DNA from: Fluctibacter corallii
Lineage (GTDB): Bacteria > Pseudomonadota > Gammaproteobacteria > Enterobacterales > Alteromonadaceae
NCBI RefSeq assembly: GCF_025751585.1
Contig: NZ_JAOWKX010000008.1
Coordinates: 181,984-245,983 of the forward strand
Direction: 5' to 3'
Length of the DNA: 64,000 bases
A model generated the notes under the pieces. It was not told the DNA's origin, did no database searches, and saw only the letters and a list, made by a program, of their open reading frames with translations. The position numbers were made by a program, and so were the translations under genes. Position 1 is the first letter of the stretch. Every line of letters begins with the position of its first letter. Below are positions 46,445 to 57,772 of this stretch, in pieces.

Positions 46445-47188
46445 GTGTCTAATACGAACCGATTTAAAAATATTGAAGGACAGCACGTGCCTTCTGTTAG
46501 TTTTCCAGTCAGAGAGGGTGACGATTGGAAAGTCAGATCTAGTGATGATATTTTTAGCGGAAAAACCGTAATTGTATTTTCTCTTCCCGGTGCTTTTACG
46601 CCTACCTGTTCATCGACGCATCTTCCACGTTTTAACCAACTGGCCAGTACCTTTAAAGCGCAAGGTGTCGACGATATTGTTTGTATGTCAGTTAACGATA
46701 CATTTGTTATGAATGCTTGGGCCTCTGACCAAGAAGCGGAAAATATCACACTTATTCCAGACGGTAATGGCGAATTTACTGAAGGTATGGGCATGTTGGT
46801 CAACAAGGCAGATCTGGGTTTTGGCCATCGCAGTTGGCGCTATTCTATGCTTGTTAAAGATGGTGTGATTGAAAAGATGTTTATTGAACCCGATGTGGAA
46901 GGGGATCCGTTTGAGGTGTCAGATGCTGATACCATGTTAAAGTATTTAGCACCTGAAGCAAAAGCGCCTGAGCCAGTCTCTGTCTTCACGAAACCAGGAT
47001 GCCCATTCTGCGCTAAAGCAAAGAGTCTGTTGAAAGAAAATGGCCTCTCTTATGAAGAGATTGTGATGGGTAAAGATGCATCATTAGTTTCACTTAAAGC
47101 AATCACAGGAAGCGATTTAGTGCCCCAAGTTTTTATTGGCGGGAAACATATTGGCGGTAGTGACAAACTAGAAAGCTATTTTTCTTAG
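46445..47188 (+). CDS. Hybrid peroxiredoxin-glutaredoxin
   Basis: 247 residues from GTG 46445, with GGAGA just upstream. Residues 1-160 are a Prx5-type peroxiredoxin with [17 protein letters not shown] (peroxidatic Cys) and RSWRYSMLV; residues 175-247 are a glutaredoxin with the CPFC redox site ([13 protein letters not shown]) and [13 protein letters not shown]. The fusion lets glutathione reduce the peroxidase, as in Haemophilus and Vibrio. Single gene. Confidence 0.95.
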   Translation: MSNTNRFKNIEGQHVPSVSFPVREGDDWKVRSSDDIFSGKTVIVFSLPGAFTPTCSSTHLPRFNQLASTFKAQGVDDIVCMSVNDTFVMNAWASDQEAENITLIPDGNGEFTEGMGMLVNKADLGFGHRSWRYSMLVKDGVIEKMFIEPDVEGDPFEVSDADTMLKYLAPEAKAPEPVSVFTKPGCPFCAKAKSLLKENGLSYEEIVMGKDASLVSLKAITGSDLVPQVFIGGKHIGGSDKLESYFS

Positions 47189-47325
47189 TCACTCCCCCTT
47201 TAAAAACAAAATATAATTGCAGCTAAGTCAGCCTGATTATTAATACTCAAATTAAAACTCATGCTGGCTTTTACACACTCTCCTGACTATAGTGAGCCCT
47301 TCTTCACTAAACAGGTTTATAAAAG

Positions 47326-48354
47326 ATGAGATGGCTCATTTTTTTTATTATTTTCATCGGCTTATTCTGCAAGAACACATTTGCTTCCGAGCGTGCATGG
47401 CTAGACAAATTTAACGAAATCTATGAATCGAGCTTAGGACCCATGACGGTATGCCCAACAGACGAAAACTGGGTATACGCTCTTTGCTCAGATAAACTCA
47501 GAAACTCAGGCAATGCACCGTTCATACTGCATCATCAAAAGCCAACTAATAAAGTAATGGTGCTATTCCACGGATTAAGCGATTCACCGTTTTATTTAAA
47601 ATCTATCGCGCCTTTTGCGCATAGCAGAGGTTTTACCGTGATTACCGCGCTATCACCAGGCCACGGCCTTCAGTCAGCAGATGATGCAATTAAAGCGAGT
47701 AAACTTAAAGAACAGTGGGTGGCTCATGCAGCAGATATTATTGAGTTTGCAAACGCTATCGGCTCTGAAGTGTGGGTAGGGGGATTCTCGACTGGCGGTG
47801 CAATAGCCACGTTTCACGCCCTTTCTCATCCAGATGAAGTAGATGGTTTAGTTCTATTTTCAGGCGCATTGCAGCTTTCTCCGTCTATTGAGCGCTTAGG
47901 TTCAATTTGGGGGATGCATTGGATTTTGAATCTTTTAGCTGACGACAATTATGCAGACAGCCCCAATCCATACAAATACAAACAAATTCCTAAGCCTGCT
48001 GCCTTCGAGCTTGTTCGTCTAATTAAAGATATCAGAAACCTAATTAACAACGACAAGCCTCTTTCATTACCTCTTTTCGCTGCTCACTCGCTCGCGGACA
48101 AAGCGACACTATGGCCTGGCGTTGAAAAGTTACTGGGTTACAACCAAGGCGTTTCAGAATCATTTTTAATTGAAGAATCCCTTGATGTTTGTCATGCTGA
48201 TGTGGTTATCAACGCACCTCAATTATCTTTGATGGATTATGACAGCGAAAAGATCATTTCAATTGACAAGTGTGATAAGCCGCATGCAAATCCAAAGCAT
48301 GCAATGATGATGAACGCGTTTACCGATTTTTTAGATACTCACGCAACTAACTGA
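47326..48354 (+). CDS. Exported alpha/beta hydrolase, carboxylesterase-like
   Basis: 342 residues with a signal peptide (MRWLIFFIIFIGLFCKNTFA). Hydrolase features: VMVLFHGLSDSPFYLKSIA, nucleophile elbow GGFSTGGAIATFHA, and a late His in PKHAMMMNAF. The lid region (residues 190-230) is unassigned. Four cysteines, two near the N-terminus (VCPTDENWVYALC), may form a disulfide. It is followed after 10 bases by a GST-family gene, likely in one operon. Confidence 0.82.
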   Translation: MRWLIFFIIFIGLFCKNTFASERAWLDKFNEIYESSLGPMTVCPTDENWVYALCSDKLRNSGNAPFILHHQKPTNKVMVLFHGLSDSPFYLKSIAPFAHSRGFTVITALSPGHGLQSADDAIKASKLKEQWVAHAADIIEFANAIGSEVWVGGFSTGGAIATFHALSHPDEVDGLVLFSGALQLSPSIERLGSIWGMHWILNLLADDNYADSPNPYKYKQIPKPAAFELVRLIKDIRNLINNDKPLSLPLFAAHSLADKATLWPGVEKLLGYNQGVSESFLIEESLDVCHADVVINAPQLSLMDYDSEKIISIDKCDKPHANPKHAMMMNAFTDFLDTHATN

Positions 48355-48364
48355 GTTACACAGG

Positions 48365-49462
48365 ATGTCAGAAGAATACACGTTATACGGCACACCGTTT
48401 TCAATGTATACGGGTAAAGCTCGTGCTTATTTTCAGGTTAAAGATATTCCCTATAACGAGGAATTCGCGTCGTTAAAAGTCTTTAAGAATATTATTATTC
48501 CTAAAACTGGCACGCGCTTCATTCCAGTGGTTAAAACACCTGACAACCTATTTCTTCAAGACACTGCCACAATCATTGACGAAATAGAAACAAAAAGTGC
48601 GAAGAATGCAATAGTTCCGACGCTACCTAAACGAAAGATCATCAGTTTAATATTCGAGCTTTGGGCTGACGAATGGCTAATCATTCCTGCTATGCATTAT
48701 CGTTGGAACAAAGATAATTTTCCTTTTTTATATCAAGAGTTTGGGCGTATAGTTGCGCCTCATATGCCAAGTTTTGTCAGAGGGTATTTGGGTAAAAAAG
48801 TCGCACAGCGCTTTAAGGGATATGTACCTGCGCTTGGGATTACTGACCGCATGATTCCATCAATAGAGTCATGGTTTGAGAACACAGTATTACACTATCT
48901 AAATGCTCACTTTGAAAGGTCTCACTTTGTACTCGGAGACACACCCACTCTAGCTGATGTTAGTTTGATGGGGCCATTATTTGCCCATATGTATTTTGAT
49001 CCAGCGCCAAAAGCGATGATGGAAAAAATAGCGCCAAACGTGTGTGATTGGATCAAGCGCATGCAAAATACAACGCTTGCTAATTTGACTGATGAAGTTG
49101 ATGATTACATACCAGAAACCCTCACCCCCATTTTGACCAACATATTTGAAGAACATTGGCCGGTTCTGCTCAATACAGTTATCGAAATAGAGGAATGGGC
49201 GAACACATACCCTGATGAACATGATGTTCCCCGCTCAATTGGAAGGCATGGGTTTAGAATAGGGCATCAAAAAGGTTCGCGAGCGATATTGCCGTTTTCT
49301 CAGTGGAAACTTCAGCGGGTATTAGACACTTACCAGCAGTTACCAGAAAGCGATAAGCGCAATGTTGATGAGTTGTTGGTAAAAGTGAGGGGGGCGGATG
49401 CAATGCAATTTAAGATTAACAAACGGGTGGCACTGGAAAGAGGCAGATTGAAACTCATTTAA
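48365..49462 (+). CDS. Glutathione S-transferase family protein with C-terminal extension
   Basis: 365 residues, longer than typical GSTs (about 210-230). N-terminal thioredoxin-like domain (YTLYGTPFSMYTGKARAYFQVK, FIPVVKTPDNLFLQDTATIIDEI), then a GST helical domain with LADVSLMGPLFAHMYF, then about 110 extra residues (EDVPRS-like region, RVLDTYQQLPES) of unknown role. Possibly acts with the upstream hydrolase. Confidence 0.8.
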   Translation: MSEEYTLYGTPFSMYTGKARAYFQVKDIPYNEEFASLKVFKNIIIPKTGTRFIPVVKTPDNLFLQDTATIIDEIETKSAKNAIVPTLPKRKIISLIFELWADEWLIIPAMHYRWNKDNFPFLYQEFGRIVAPHMPSFVRGYLGKKVAQRFKGYVPALGITDRMIPSIESWFENTVLHYLNAHFERSHFVLGDTPTLADVSLMGPLFAHMYFDPAPKAMMEKIAPNVCDWIKRMQNTTLANLTDEVDDYIPETLTPILTNIFEEHWPVLLNTVIEIEEWANTYPDEHDVPRSIGRHGFRIGHQKGSRAILPFSQWKLQRVLDTYQQLPESDKRNVDELLVKVRGADAMQFKINKRVALERGRLKLI

Positions 49463-49546
49463 TCAATGCAAGATAAATACAATGCGCTAGCAAACGGTAA
49501 CACTTTCAGTAGTTGGTGCACTGACAATTAATTGCTTTTAAAGTAA

Positions 49547-49666
49547 TAAAATACATCTCCTTAGCGCAACATTTCATTTTTAGACCTCATTAACGTTATT
49601 CAACCCGAAGTTGGAAGAATCCCAATGGTCAGACAGTGAGCCTCGTGGACACCCACTCCATATCGG
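49547..49666. repeat. 120-bp direct repeat, copy 1
   Basis: Begins TAAAATACATCTCC and ends CATATCGG. An identical copy starts 189 bases later at 49736. The copies carry GTGGACACCCAC elements. Confidence 0.85.
49645..49656. repeat. REP-like element GTGGACACCCAC
   Basis: Contains the reverse complement of GTGGGTGTC. Copies in the same cluster: 49714-49723 (GTGGGTGTCC), 49834-49845, 49874-49885, 49943-49952 and 49987-49996. Inverted pairs surround a 57-base centre (TCC...TTA). Confidence 0.7.
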
Positions 49667-49735
49667 TGAGGCTATGTGGACTTCCCCATGTTCTATACAT
49701 TCGTCTAAATTAGGTGGGTGTCCGACTAGGATTTA

Positions 49736-49855
49736 TAAAATACATCTCCTTAGCGCAACATTTCATTTTTAGACCTCATTAACGTTATTCAACCCGAAGT
49801 TGGAAGAATCCCAATGGTCAGACAGTGAGCCTCGTGGACACCCACTCCATATCGG
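49736..49855. repeat. 120-bp direct repeat, copy 2
   Basis: Identical to 49547-49666 over its length; then diverges at GGAGCCC. Confidence 0.85.
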
Positions 49856-49865
49856 AGCCCTCGTG

Positions 49866-49959
49866 TGAGCCTCGTGGACACCCACTCCATATCGGTGAGG
49901 CTATGTGGACTTCCCCATGTTCTATACATTCGTCTAAATTAGGTGGGTGTCCGACTAGG
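49866..49959. repeat. 94-bp duplicate of 49637-49730
   Basis: TGAGCCTCGTGGACACC to GTCCGACTAGG repeated at an offset of 229 bases, showing nested duplication of the REP-containing block. The remainder of the spacer to 50073 holds one more GTGGGTGTCT (49987) and no gene. Confidence 0.82.
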
Positions 49960-50073
49960 TTTTCCTCTATTTCGCCTTGCAATCTAGTGGGTGTCTGGAT
50001 TGGAACTAAACTAAAAGAATAAAAAGGGGCACTCCCAAACAGGACAAGGAGCACCCGACAGGAATTAGGTTGG

Positions 50074-51042
50074 CTAATCACATCCCTCAAATAAGTCGGT
50101 ACTAAAATAACGCTCAGCAGTGTCAGCCAAAATAGTGACAATCCTTTTTCCTCGCATATTTAACCGTTTGCCGACTGTGATTGAGGCAGAAACGGCCGCC
50201 CCCGAAGATATGCCAACAGGAAGCCCTTCTTTTTGCGCTAACGTTCTAGCAAAACACACCGCATCCTCATCAGATACAGTAATGATTTCATCTATTAATC
50301 GCTTTTCAAGAACATCAGGAACGTGTCCAGAACTCAACCCCTGAATTTTATGTACACCAGCCTTACCCTGACTTAATACAGGACAAGAAGCAGGCTCTAC
50401 AGCAACCACATGCAGATTTGGGTTCTTTTGCTTCAAGCAGCGCGCTATGCCCGTTAGAGTACCACCAGTACCTACACCCGCCACCATCACATCAATATGG
50501 CCCGCGGAGTCGCGCCAAATTTCTTCCGCTGTTGTTAATGCGTGAGTATCTGGGTTGGCTTTGTTTGCAAATTGATCGAGCATAACGGCATGTGGGCGAC
50601 TCTCTAACAAAGACTTTGCTTTATCTATCGCTCCTTTGGTACCCAACTCTCTCGGCGTCGTGATGACCGTTGCACCATACAACTTCATCAGCTTTCTCCG
50701 CTCGATAGACATATGCTCTGGAATACAAATAGTGATTGGAATACCCCGAGTCGCGCACAACCATGCACAGGCAACTCCATTATTACCAGATGTAGCCTCA
50801 ACAATTTCAGTCTTGCTATTGAAGCTTTTCGACATCATCAATGCATCAATCATTGCTTTTGCGGGTCTGTCTTTGATTGAGCCAGCTGGATTGAAATATT
50901 CTACTTTTGCAATAAGCTGAGCATGCAATTTATAAAGTTGCTCAATTCGTTGCAGTTGAACCATAGGTGTATTGCCAATGGTCTCTGTAATATCTGCGTA
51001 AATGTGCCCAGCTTCAGTATGATGAATACGTTGATGTTGCAT
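50074..51042 (-). CDS. Cysteine synthase-like PLP enzyme
   Basis: 322 residues of the OASS/CBS fold. PLP lysine in PAGSIKDRPAKAMI, substrate loop EATSGNNGVACAWL, glycine-rich GVGTGGTLTGIARCL, and the C-terminal GISSGAAVSASI serine. EAT-SGNNG is a variant of the usual EPTSGNTG. It makes cysteine from O-acetylserine, or works in the opposite direction on cysteine. Divergent from a DecR-like regulator, which fits cysteine-responsive control. Confidence 0.88.
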   Translation of the reverse strand: MQHQRIHHTEAGHIYADITETIGNTPMVQLQRIEQLYKLHAQLIAKVEYFNPAGSIKDRPAKAMIDALMMSKSFNSKTEIVEATSGNNGVACAWLCATRGIPITICIPEHMSIERRKLMKLYGATVITTPRELGTKGAIDKAKSLLESRPHAVMLDQFANKANPDTHALTTAEEIWRDSAGHIDVMVAGVGTGGTLTGIARCLKQKNPNLHVVAVEPASCPVLSQGKAGVHKIQGLSSGHVPDVLEKRLIDEIITVSDEDAVCFARTLAQKEGLPVGISSGAAVSASITVGKRLNMRGKRIVTILADTAERYFSTDLFEGCD

Positions 51043-51160
51043 GTTGCTGCCTTCATTTCACTAATGTATTAATCATGGCAGAAAAAATAAAAATTAAATT
51101 CTTTAATTTTTGTTTAACATGTTCTTTAATAGAATCTAATTCCCATAAAGCATTAAGCAT

Positions 51161-51634
51161 GTGAAAAATATTCCAATTGATAGATTCGACAAAGAAATTA
51201 TTCGTATTCTTCAACAAGATTGTACTTTACCGGTGGCAGAAATTGCTGGGCTAGTGGGATTGTCTACAACACCATGTTGGCGCCGTATACAGCAACTGGA
51301 GAAGAACGGAGTTTTGCGCAAACGGGTGGCCATAGTTTCTCCCGATGCGATGAATCTCGGCATGACTGTTTTTGTACAAGTGAAAGCTGCAAAACATGAT
51401 GCTCAGTGGTTGACAAGATTTGCACAACACGCATCTGACTTGGAAGAGGTACTAGAATTTTATCGTATGAGCGGTGAATACGATTATATGCTTAAAGTTC
51501 TGGTGCCAGATATGAAAGCATTTGATTTGTTTTATAAGAAGTTAGTGGGAGGCATTGACTTGTCCGATGTAACATCTAGCTTTGCAATGGAGCAGATTAA
51601 GTACACCACCGCACTTCCTGTGGAGTATTGCTAA
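51161..51634 (+). CDS. Lrp/AsnC-family regulator, DecR-like
   Basis: 157 residues from GTG 51161. HTH: IIRILQQDCTLPVAEIAGLV, STTPCWRRIQQLE. RAM domain: EFYRMSGEYDYMLKVLVPDMKAFDLFYKKL and SDVTSSFAMEQIKYTTALP. The latter segments closely match E. coli DecR (YbaO), which senses cysteine and induces its breakdown. Divergent from the cysteine synthase-like gene, which is likely its target. Confidence 0.85.
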   Translation: MKNIPIDRFDKEIIRILQQDCTLPVAEIAGLVGLSTTPCWRRIQQLEKNGVLRKRVAIVSPDAMNLGMTVFVQVKAAKHDAQWLTRFAQHASDLEEVLEFYRMSGEYDYMLKVLVPDMKAFDLFYKKLVGGIDLSDVTSSFAMEQIKYTTALPVEYC

Positions 51635-51702
51635 CTAAAAGTGCAAAACCATAATGCCTTTTTGAAGGCCGTGTTTGTAAGTACTTCTCTTTATACAAAA
51701 AA

Positions 51703-51750
51703 CGCTACTCATTGCTTACGCAGATACACTGCGAAAACCAAGAAGTAGCG
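51703..51750. other. Inverted repeat downstream of the DecR-like gene
   Basis: CGCTACT (51703-51709) and AGTAGCG (51744-51750) form a 7-bp stem with a 34-base loop between two convergent genes; a weak terminator or structural element. Confidence 0.3.
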
Positions 51751-51797
51751 CTATTTACAATTTATGTCAGTGACTATAATACCAAGCGTTTACTGAA

Positions 51798-52745
51798 TTA
51801 TCCTACTTGTTTAATACGCAGTTCTTTGGGAACAGCAAATTGAACATTCTCTTCACGCCCTTCTCTTTCTGTGGCCTTCACAGCTCCCCAAGAAATCAGT
51901 TTATCCACCACCGCTTTAACCAACACTTCTGGCGCTGAGGCCCCAGCGGTTATGCCAATATGCTCACACCCTTCAAACCACTCTGGCTTTACGCAATCTT
52001 GCCCAGCAATAAGGTAGGATTTGGCGCCGATTTTTTCCGCTAGTTCTCTTAGACGGTTTGAGTTACTACTATTTTGCGCACCGACAACTAACACCACATC
52101 ACAATCTTGAGCAAGCTCTCTCACTGCGTCTTGTCGATTTTGTGTAGCGTAGCAAATATCATCTTTTCGAGGCCCCTGAATATGTGGAAACTTTTCTCTC
52201 AAAGCATCAATCACATCGGCGGTATCATCAACGGAAAGTGTTGTCTGGCTACAATAGTAAAGTTTTGTCGGATCCTTCACTTCTAATGTAGAAACATCAT
52301 CCACCGACTCTACCAAGTAGATACCGCCTGCGGGGTTATCGTATTGTCCCATGGTGCCTTCAACTTCAGGATGACCTTGATGCCCTATGAGCACGCACTC
52401 AGTGCCTGACTTGCTCGCACGCATAACCTCCATGTGCACTTTTGTTACGAGAGGACAGGTAGCGTCAAACACTTTCAATCCTCGTTCATCAGCTTCTTGT
52501 CTTACCGCCTGAGATACGCCGTGCGCTGAAAAAATGACGATGCTGTCGTCTGGAACTTCATTTAGCTCATCAACGAAACAAGCGCCACGTTTACGCAGTC
52601 CATCCACTACAAACTTATTGTGTACTACTTCATGACGAACATAAATTGGTGGAGAAAACATTTCTAATGCTCGCTCAACGATTGTTATTGCACGATCTAC
52701 GCCTGCACAAAAACCACGAGGGTTAGCTAAATGAATTTGCATCAT
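51798..52745 (-). CDS. ispH: 4-hydroxy-3-methylbut-2-enyl diphosphate reductase
   Basis: 315 residues. Cluster-binding cysteines in [24 protein letters not shown] and [15 protein letters not shown] region with CYATQNRQ; the [11 protein letters not shown] end is typical. Last step of the MEP isoprenoid pathway. Last gene of the murJ-ispH run, 7 bases after fkpB. Confidence 0.97.
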   Translation of the reverse strand: MMQIHLANPRGFCAGVDRAITIVERALEMFSPPIYVRHEVVHNKFVVDGLRKRGACFVDELNEVPDDSIVIFSAHGVSQAVRQEADERGLKVFDATCPLVTKVHMEVMRASKSGTECVLIGHQGHPEVEGTMGQYDNPAGGIYLVESVDDVSTLEVKDPTKLYYCSQTTLSVDDTADVIDALREKFPHIQGPRKDDICYATQNRQDAVRELAQDCDVVLVVGAQNSSNSNRLRELAEKIGAKSYLIAGQDCVKPEWFEGCEHIGITAGASAPEVLVKAVVDKLISWGAVKATEREGREENVQFAVPKELRIKQVG

Positions 52746-52752
52746 CAGTTCT

Positions 52753-53190
52753 CTAGTTACTTACCGATAAAATTTCGACATCAAAAATGACTGTTTGTCC
52801 GGCCAATGGGTGATTAAAGTCAACCGTTACTGAGTCGCCTTCACAAGCACGGATGATACCAGGAACTTGCGAACCATCAGGCTGTGAAAACGCGATAATC
52901 GTTCCCGCCTCTAGTGGTGTGTCTGAATCAAACCTAGTGCGATCCATGTGATGAATATTGTCTGGATTGGGTTGACCGAAAGCATCATCCGCAGACAGAG
53001 TAAACGCTTTCTTATCTCCCTCTTTTAGACCAAGCAAGCATGCTTCGAAATTTGAAGTTAAGCTCCCATCACCCATAACCAACTTTGCAGGTTTGTTATG
53101 CACTCTTGTGCTATCTGCTGCCGAGCCATCTTCTAATTTCAAGTCAAAATGCATTAGCACTTCGCTCTTTTCGTTAATCACATTGCTCAT
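52753..53190 (-). CDS. fkpB: FKBP-type peptidyl-prolyl isomerase, SlpA-like
   Basis: 145 residues from ATG 53190 ([21 protein letters not shown]), one base after the lspA stop; the earlier in-frame start lies inside lspA. FKBP core with [11 protein letters not shown], an IF-domain flap ([18 protein letters not shown]) and [19 protein letters not shown]. Assists folding in the cytoplasm. Position between lspA and ispH is canonical. Confidence 0.95.
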   Translation of the reverse strand: MSNVINEKSEVLMHFDLKLEDGSAADSTRVHNKPAKLVMGDGSLTSNFEACLLGLKEGDKKAFTLSADDAFGQPNPDNIHHMDRTRFDSDTPLEAGTIIAFSQPDGSQVPGIIRACEGDSVTVDFNHPLAGQTVIFDVEILSVSN

Positions 53191-53191
53191 T

Positions 53192-53701
53192 TTACTGCTC
53201 TTGCACCGAGGCGTTTTTCTCATCGCCGTTTTTAAACATATCGATAATTAATAAAACCGCGCCCACACATATCGCGCTATCTGCGATATTGAACGCTGGC
53301 CAATGCCATTGCTGATAATAAACGTCTAAAAAGTCAATAACGTATCCGTATACCAACCGATCGTAAACATTACCTAGTGCGCCTCCCAATATGAGCGCAA
53401 ACGCAACCGATAGCATCACTTGATCGCGTTTAAGACCTTTCATCCACCACAATAATAATCCACTCACGACAACGGCGATTGTGGTAAAAAACCAGCGCTG
53501 CCAACCGCCAGCATCAGCTAGAAAACTAAACGCTGCGCCATAATTATGCACATGAGTTAAATTGAAAAAAGGCGTAACCTGAATCGCTTGATACAACTCA
53601 ATGTGCGCAACTACAGCTTGCTTTGTCCACTGGTCGGCGATAAATGCAATAATCGCCAACCACAGAAAACGCAACCCAGACCCTTTAATTGCATTAAGCA
53701 T
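53192..53701 (-). CDS. lspA: Lipoprotein signal peptidase
   Basis: 169 residues from ATG 53701, whose ATGCTTAA overlaps the ileS stop by 8 bases; a longer frame to 53770 would lie wholly within ileS. Catalytic aspartates in [23 protein letters not shown] and [11 protein letters not shown]; four helices. It cleaves the signal peptide of prolipoproteins. Confidence 0.96.
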   Translation of the reverse strand: MLNAIKGSGLRFLWLAIIAFIADQWTKQAVVAHIELYQAIQVTPFFNLTHVHNYGAAFSFLADAGGWQRWFFTTIAVVVSGLLLWWMKGLKRDQVMLSVAFALILGGALGNVYDRLVYGYVIDFLDVYYQQWHWPAFNIADSAICVGAVLLIIDMFKNGDEKNASVQEQ

Positions 53702-56522
53702 ATTCGCGTTGCTCACCTTTACCATCGACATTGTCAATACATCTACCACAAAGCTCTGGGTGAGCAGCATGACTGCCTACATCTTCGCGATGGTGCCAGC
53801 AACGAACGCACTTTTCCCCTTCTGAAGACTTCACTGATAACCATACACCCTCAATGTCTGTGGCTGACGCATCTGCTGGAGCATTATCTGCCACAACAAC
53901 ATTAGCCGCAGAAGTAATGAATACGAATCTCAATTCGTCTTTTAATTTGGTCAACTGTTGGGCAATGTCTTCTTTAGCGTAAACCGTAATTTCCGCTTCT
54001 AGGGAGCCTCCGATATTTCCTTCTTTACGTTGCAACTCGATCAAACGGTTTACTTCCGTTTTAACTTCAAGGACTTGCTGCCAAAATGCATTGTCGAAAT
54101 CACCGTCTTCCTTGGCCTTGTTTAGTCCTTCATACCACGTTCCCGTGAAGACGAACTCATCACGGTTGCCAGGCATAGCTTCCCATATTTCTTGAGCCGT
54201 AAAACTCATGACCGGCGCCATCCAACGAACTAACGCTTCAACAATGTGATAAAGCGCAGTTTGGCATGAGCGTCGAGCGTGACTATCGGTTTTCGCCGTA
54301 TATTGACGGTCCTTAATAATATCCAAATAGAAGCTACCCATTTCAATTGAGCAGAATTGCATCATTTTTTGGCAAGCCACGAGCAAGTCGTATTTCTCAT
54401 AAGCTGCGATAATATCTTGCTGGAACGATGCCGCGCGCGCTACTGCCCATTTGTCTAGTTCGACCATATCATCGAATGCAACTTGGTCTTTTGCTGGGTC
54501 AAAACCACTCAAATTAGCTAACAAGAAACGCGCTGTATTACGAATACGACGATAGGCATCGGCTGAACGCTTCAAAATCTCGTCTGAAACAGCAATTTCA
54601 CTACGATAATCCGTCGATGCCACCCACAAGCGCAGAATATCGGCGCCTAGTTTGTTGATCACTTGCTGAGGTGCAACCACATTCCCCAAAGACTTAGACA
54701 TTTTCTTGCCTTGGGCGTCTACCGTGAAGCCGTGAGTCAATACTTGCTTATAAGGGGCATGACCTTTCTCTGCAACCGATGTCATAAGTGATGACATAAA
54801 CCAGCCACGATGCTGATCCGAACCCTCTAAGTACAAGTCTGCTGATGCAGGAATATCTTTACGACAATCTACAACAAAGTGATGAGTCACACCAGAATCA
54901 AACCAAACGTCAAGTGTATCCATCACTTTTACGTAGGTAGCAGCATCATCACCGAGCATGTCTTTAGTGTCGATGTCCCACCACGCTTGAATACCTTCCT
55001 TTTCTACGCGTTCAGCCACTTTTTCAATTAGCGTGTCTGTTTCAGGATGCAAGTCACCAGTATCTTTGTGAACAAACAGTGCGATAGGTACACCCCAAGT
55101 ACGCTGACGGGAAATACACCAGTCAGGGCGTCCTTCGACCATACTCGCAATGCGGCTCTCACCCCACTCAGGTATCCACTGCGTTTTTTTGATTTCATTC
55201 AATGAAGCATCACGCAAACCATTTTTGTCCATGCTTACAAACCATTGAGGTGTCGCACGGAAGATAATAGGCGTTTTATGTCGCCAACAATGCGGATAGC
55301 TATGCTCATACGCATGATGATGCACCAATGTTCCTGTAGACTTTAATGCCTCGATGATAGCGTCATTGGCTTTAAACACATGAGTGCCAGCAAATTGCTC
55401 AACTGAATCAAGGTAAACGCCGTTACCACCCACAGGGTTGTACACCTCTAACTTGTACTTTTGGCCCACGTTAAAGTCATCTACACCATGGCCTGGCGCA
55501 GTATGTACACAGCCCGTACCCGAATCAGTAGTAACGTGATCGCCAAGGATCATAGGTACCGTACGAGAATAGAATGGGTGAGACAACTGCGTTAAATCCA
55601 GGTCTGCACCGATACAGTGACCCAAAGCGTGATAGTGCTCAAAGCCAAAGCGATCCATGCATGCTTTCATTAGCTCAGCCGCAACAATCAGTCGCTCTTT
55701 GCCGCTTTCACCTTCCACTTGTACAAGTACATATTCTAATTTTGGGCTGACACACACAGCTTGGTTAGCTGGAAGGGTCCAAGGCGTGGTCGTCCAGATA
55801 ACAACTGAGACCGGGCCTTCGCCAGGATGCCCCTCAGGGTGATTAAACTTTTCTACCAGCGCGTCACCATCGACAGCGCTGAAACGTACATCAATGGATG
55901 GGGAGGTTTTATCTTGATACTCCACTTCAGCTTCAGCCAAAGCAGATCCACAATCTGTACACCAATGAACGGGTTTAAAACCTTTTTCTAAATGCCCAGA
56001 TTTAACAATACTCCCCAATGCACGAATAATGTTCGCCTCAGATGAGAAATCCATCGTTTTGTATGGGTTTTCCCAGTCACCTAGTACCCCCAAACGAATA
56101 AAGTCGGCTTTTTGACCATCGATTTGCTTTTGAGCGTACTCGCGGCATTTATGTCTGAACTCTGCTGCCGTTACTTTTTTACCTGGCTTGCCTACCTTCT
56201 TTTCTACTTGCAGTTCGATTGGTAATCCATGGCAATCCCATCCCGGTACATAAGGTGAGTCGAAATCAGACAAGGTTTTTGCTTTAACAATAACGTCTTT
56301 AAGAATCTTATTTACTGCGTGACCAATGTGAATGTCACCATTTGCATAGGGAGGGCCGTCATGCAAAATAAAAGGTGTTTTTCCCTGCTTTGCGGCACGA
56401 ATCTTTTGATACAGCTCTTTTTCGGTCCATTGCTGTAGCATTTTTGGTTCGCGTTGAGCAAGGTTTCCGCGCATCGGAAACTCTGTCTCTGGCAAATTCA
56501 GTGTATGTTTATAGTCACTCAT
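53694..56522 (-). CDS. ileS: Isoleucyl-tRNA synthetase
   Basis: 942 residues. HIGH motif in [21 protein letters not shown] in [12 protein letters not shown], editing domain (residues about 200-400), and C-terminal zinc site [10 protein letters not shown]...LCGRCIDNV. Followed by lspA with overlap. Confidence 0.98.
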   Translation of the reverse strand: MSDYKHTLNLPETEFPMRGNLAQREPKMLQQWTEKELYQKIRAAKQGKTPFILHDGPPYANGDIHIGHAVNKILKDVIVKAKTLSDFDSPYVPGWDCHGLPIELQVEKKVGKPGKKVTAAEFRHKCREYAQKQIDGQKADFIRLGVLGDWENPYKTMDFSSEANIIRALGSIVKSGHLEKGFKPVHWCTDCGSALAEAEVEYQDKTSPSIDVRFSAVDGDALVEKFNHPEGHPGEGPVSVVIWTTTPWTLPANQAVCVSPKLEYVLVQVEGESGKERLIVAAELMKACMDRFGFEHYHALGHCIGADLDLTQLSHPFYSRTVPMILGDHVTTDSGTGCVHTAPGHGVDDFNVGQKYKLEVYNPVGGNGVYLDSVEQFAGTHVFKANDAIIEALKSTGTLVHHHAYEHSYPHCWRHKTPIIFRATPQWFVSMDKNGLRDASLNEIKKTQWIPEWGESRIASMVEGRPDWCISRQRTWGVPIALFVHKDTGDLHPETDTLIEKVAERVEKEGIQAWWDIDTKDMLGDDAATYVKVMDTLDVWFDSGVTHHFVVDCRKDIPASADLYLEGSDQHRGWFMSSLMTSVAEKGHAPYKQVLTHGFTVDAQGKKMSKSLGNVVAPQQVINKLGADILRLWVASTDYRSEIAVSDEILKRSADAYRRIRNTARFLLANLSGFDPAKDQVAFDDMVELDKWAVARAASFQQDIIAAYEKYDLLVACQKMMQFCSIEMGSFYLDIIKDRQYTAKTDSHARRSCQTALYHIVEALVRWMAPVMSFTAQEIWEAMPGNRDEFVFTGTWYEGLNKAKEDGDFDNAFWQQVLEVKTEVNRLIELQRKEGNIGGSLEAEITVYAKEDIAQQLTKLKDELRFVFITSAANVVVADNAPADASATDIEGVWLSVKSSEGEKCVRCWHHREDVGSHAAHPELCGRCIDNVDGKGEQREYA

Positions 56523-56559
56523 TGATAATAAAATCCAATTACCAGCTTTAGCTGTTTCG

Positions 56560-57513
56560 TTATTTAATCGTTGCTAGAACATGCTTTGCATGCTCAACAT
56601 CATTTAAAATCTGTTCTTTTAACTGCTCAAATGACGCAAATCGCGCTTCTTCTCTGAGTTTGGCCACCAATTGAACAGAAATAAAGGTGCCATATATCAC
56701 ATTCGAATAATCAAAAATGTGTACTTCCAGTTGTGAGCGCTGACCGTTGACCGTTGGTCGTGTACCTATGTTGGCCACCCCTTTAAAGCGCTTACCTTCA
56801 ACCAGAACGTAAACTGCAAATACACCGCTGACAGGTGCTTTACACCGTTTCAACAATACATTAGCAGTAGGAAAACCTATTGTACGCCCTTTCTTGTCGC
56901 CATGAACTACTTTGCCATTAATGGCAAAGGGGCGCCCAAGCATGTGCTCTGCCTCCTCAAAATCCGTATGAGATTTTGCACCATGAAGTGCTTCACGAAT
57001 GGCTGTAGAGCTTATTCTGCATGCCTTCAGGCGAAAACTTTGGGTGCTGACCACATCGAAGTTGCACTTTTTACCTTCTTCGACCAGCATGGCAAAATCG
57101 CCACTACGCCCTTTTCCAAATTTAAAGTCATCACCGACGACAAGAAATTTAATTCCAAGCTTTTTAACCAGCAGCTCTTCGACAAAAAATTCCGCACTTA
57201 AGTTGGAAAATCGTGTGTCAAATTTCACACACAATAACCTATCAACGCCCAACTCTTTGAGTTGAGAATACTTATCTCTCAAGCGAGACAATCGCGCAGG
57301 TGCTCGCGCAGGCGCGAAAACTTCTTCGGGTTGTGGCTCGAACACCATCACAGTTGCTGGTAATTTCAGCTCTCTGGCTTTACTTACCAAATTAGCAATA
57401 ACAGCTTGATGACCCAAGTGCACGCCATCGAACTTTCCAATCGTTAAGACGGTGCCAAAATGGCGATCGCGAATGTTGTGTAAGCCGCGGATTAATTCCA
57501 CTAGAACCCTCAA
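56560..57513 (-). CDS. ribF: Bifunctional riboflavin kinase/FAD synthetase
   Basis: 317 residues. N-terminal FMN adenylyltransferase domain with [17 protein letters not shown]-terminal riboflavin kinase with [11 protein letters not shown] and [13 protein letters not shown]. It makes FMN and FAD. Between murJ and ileS, as is standard. Confidence 0.97.
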   Translation of the reverse strand: MRVLVELIRGLHNIRDRHFGTVLTIGKFDGVHLGHQAVIANLVSKARELKLPATVMVFEPQPEEVFAPARAPARLSRLRDKYSQLKELGVDRLLCVKFDTRFSNLSAEFFVEELLVKKLGIKFLVVGDDFKFGKGRSGDFAMLVEEGKKCNFDVVSTQSFRLKACRISSTAIREALHGAKSHTDFEEAEHMLGRPFAINGKVVHGDKKGRTIGFPTANVLLKRCKAPVSGVFAVYVLVEGKRFKGVANIGTRPTVNGQRSQLEVHIFDYSNVIYGTFISVQLVAKLREEARFASFEQLKEQILNDVEHAKHVLATIK

Positions 57514-57772
57514 TGTGTCGACTATATTGCGAACACGAACACAATGATATGAGTGGTAAACACTTCCTCACGTTACGGGTTAACATGCAAAATGTAACAA
57601 CCGCGCATATTCTGCTCGTAAAACCGCTGATTATAACTAACTATGCAGTGAATAAAAGAGGGATAAGAGCTTCTGGTACAAATTCTTCGTCAATCAACCG
57701 AACGTCGCTAGGGTTAATGTGTATTCTATTGCAATACGCTATATACCACTTTTCAGTTTCGATGAACTCGCT
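57514..57772. other. Spacer between murJ and ribF
   Basis: About 260 bases without a supported gene; it should hold a ribF promoter on the minus strand. Confidence 0.35.

Noticed and set aside
49547..49996. CRISPR or tandem gene repeat
   Set aside because: Units are direct duplications with inverted REP-like pairs, without regular spacers.
49818..50141. 107-codon minus-strand frame in the repeat cluster
   Set aside because: Covers repeated non-coding DNA and enters the cysteine synthase gene; no protein signature.
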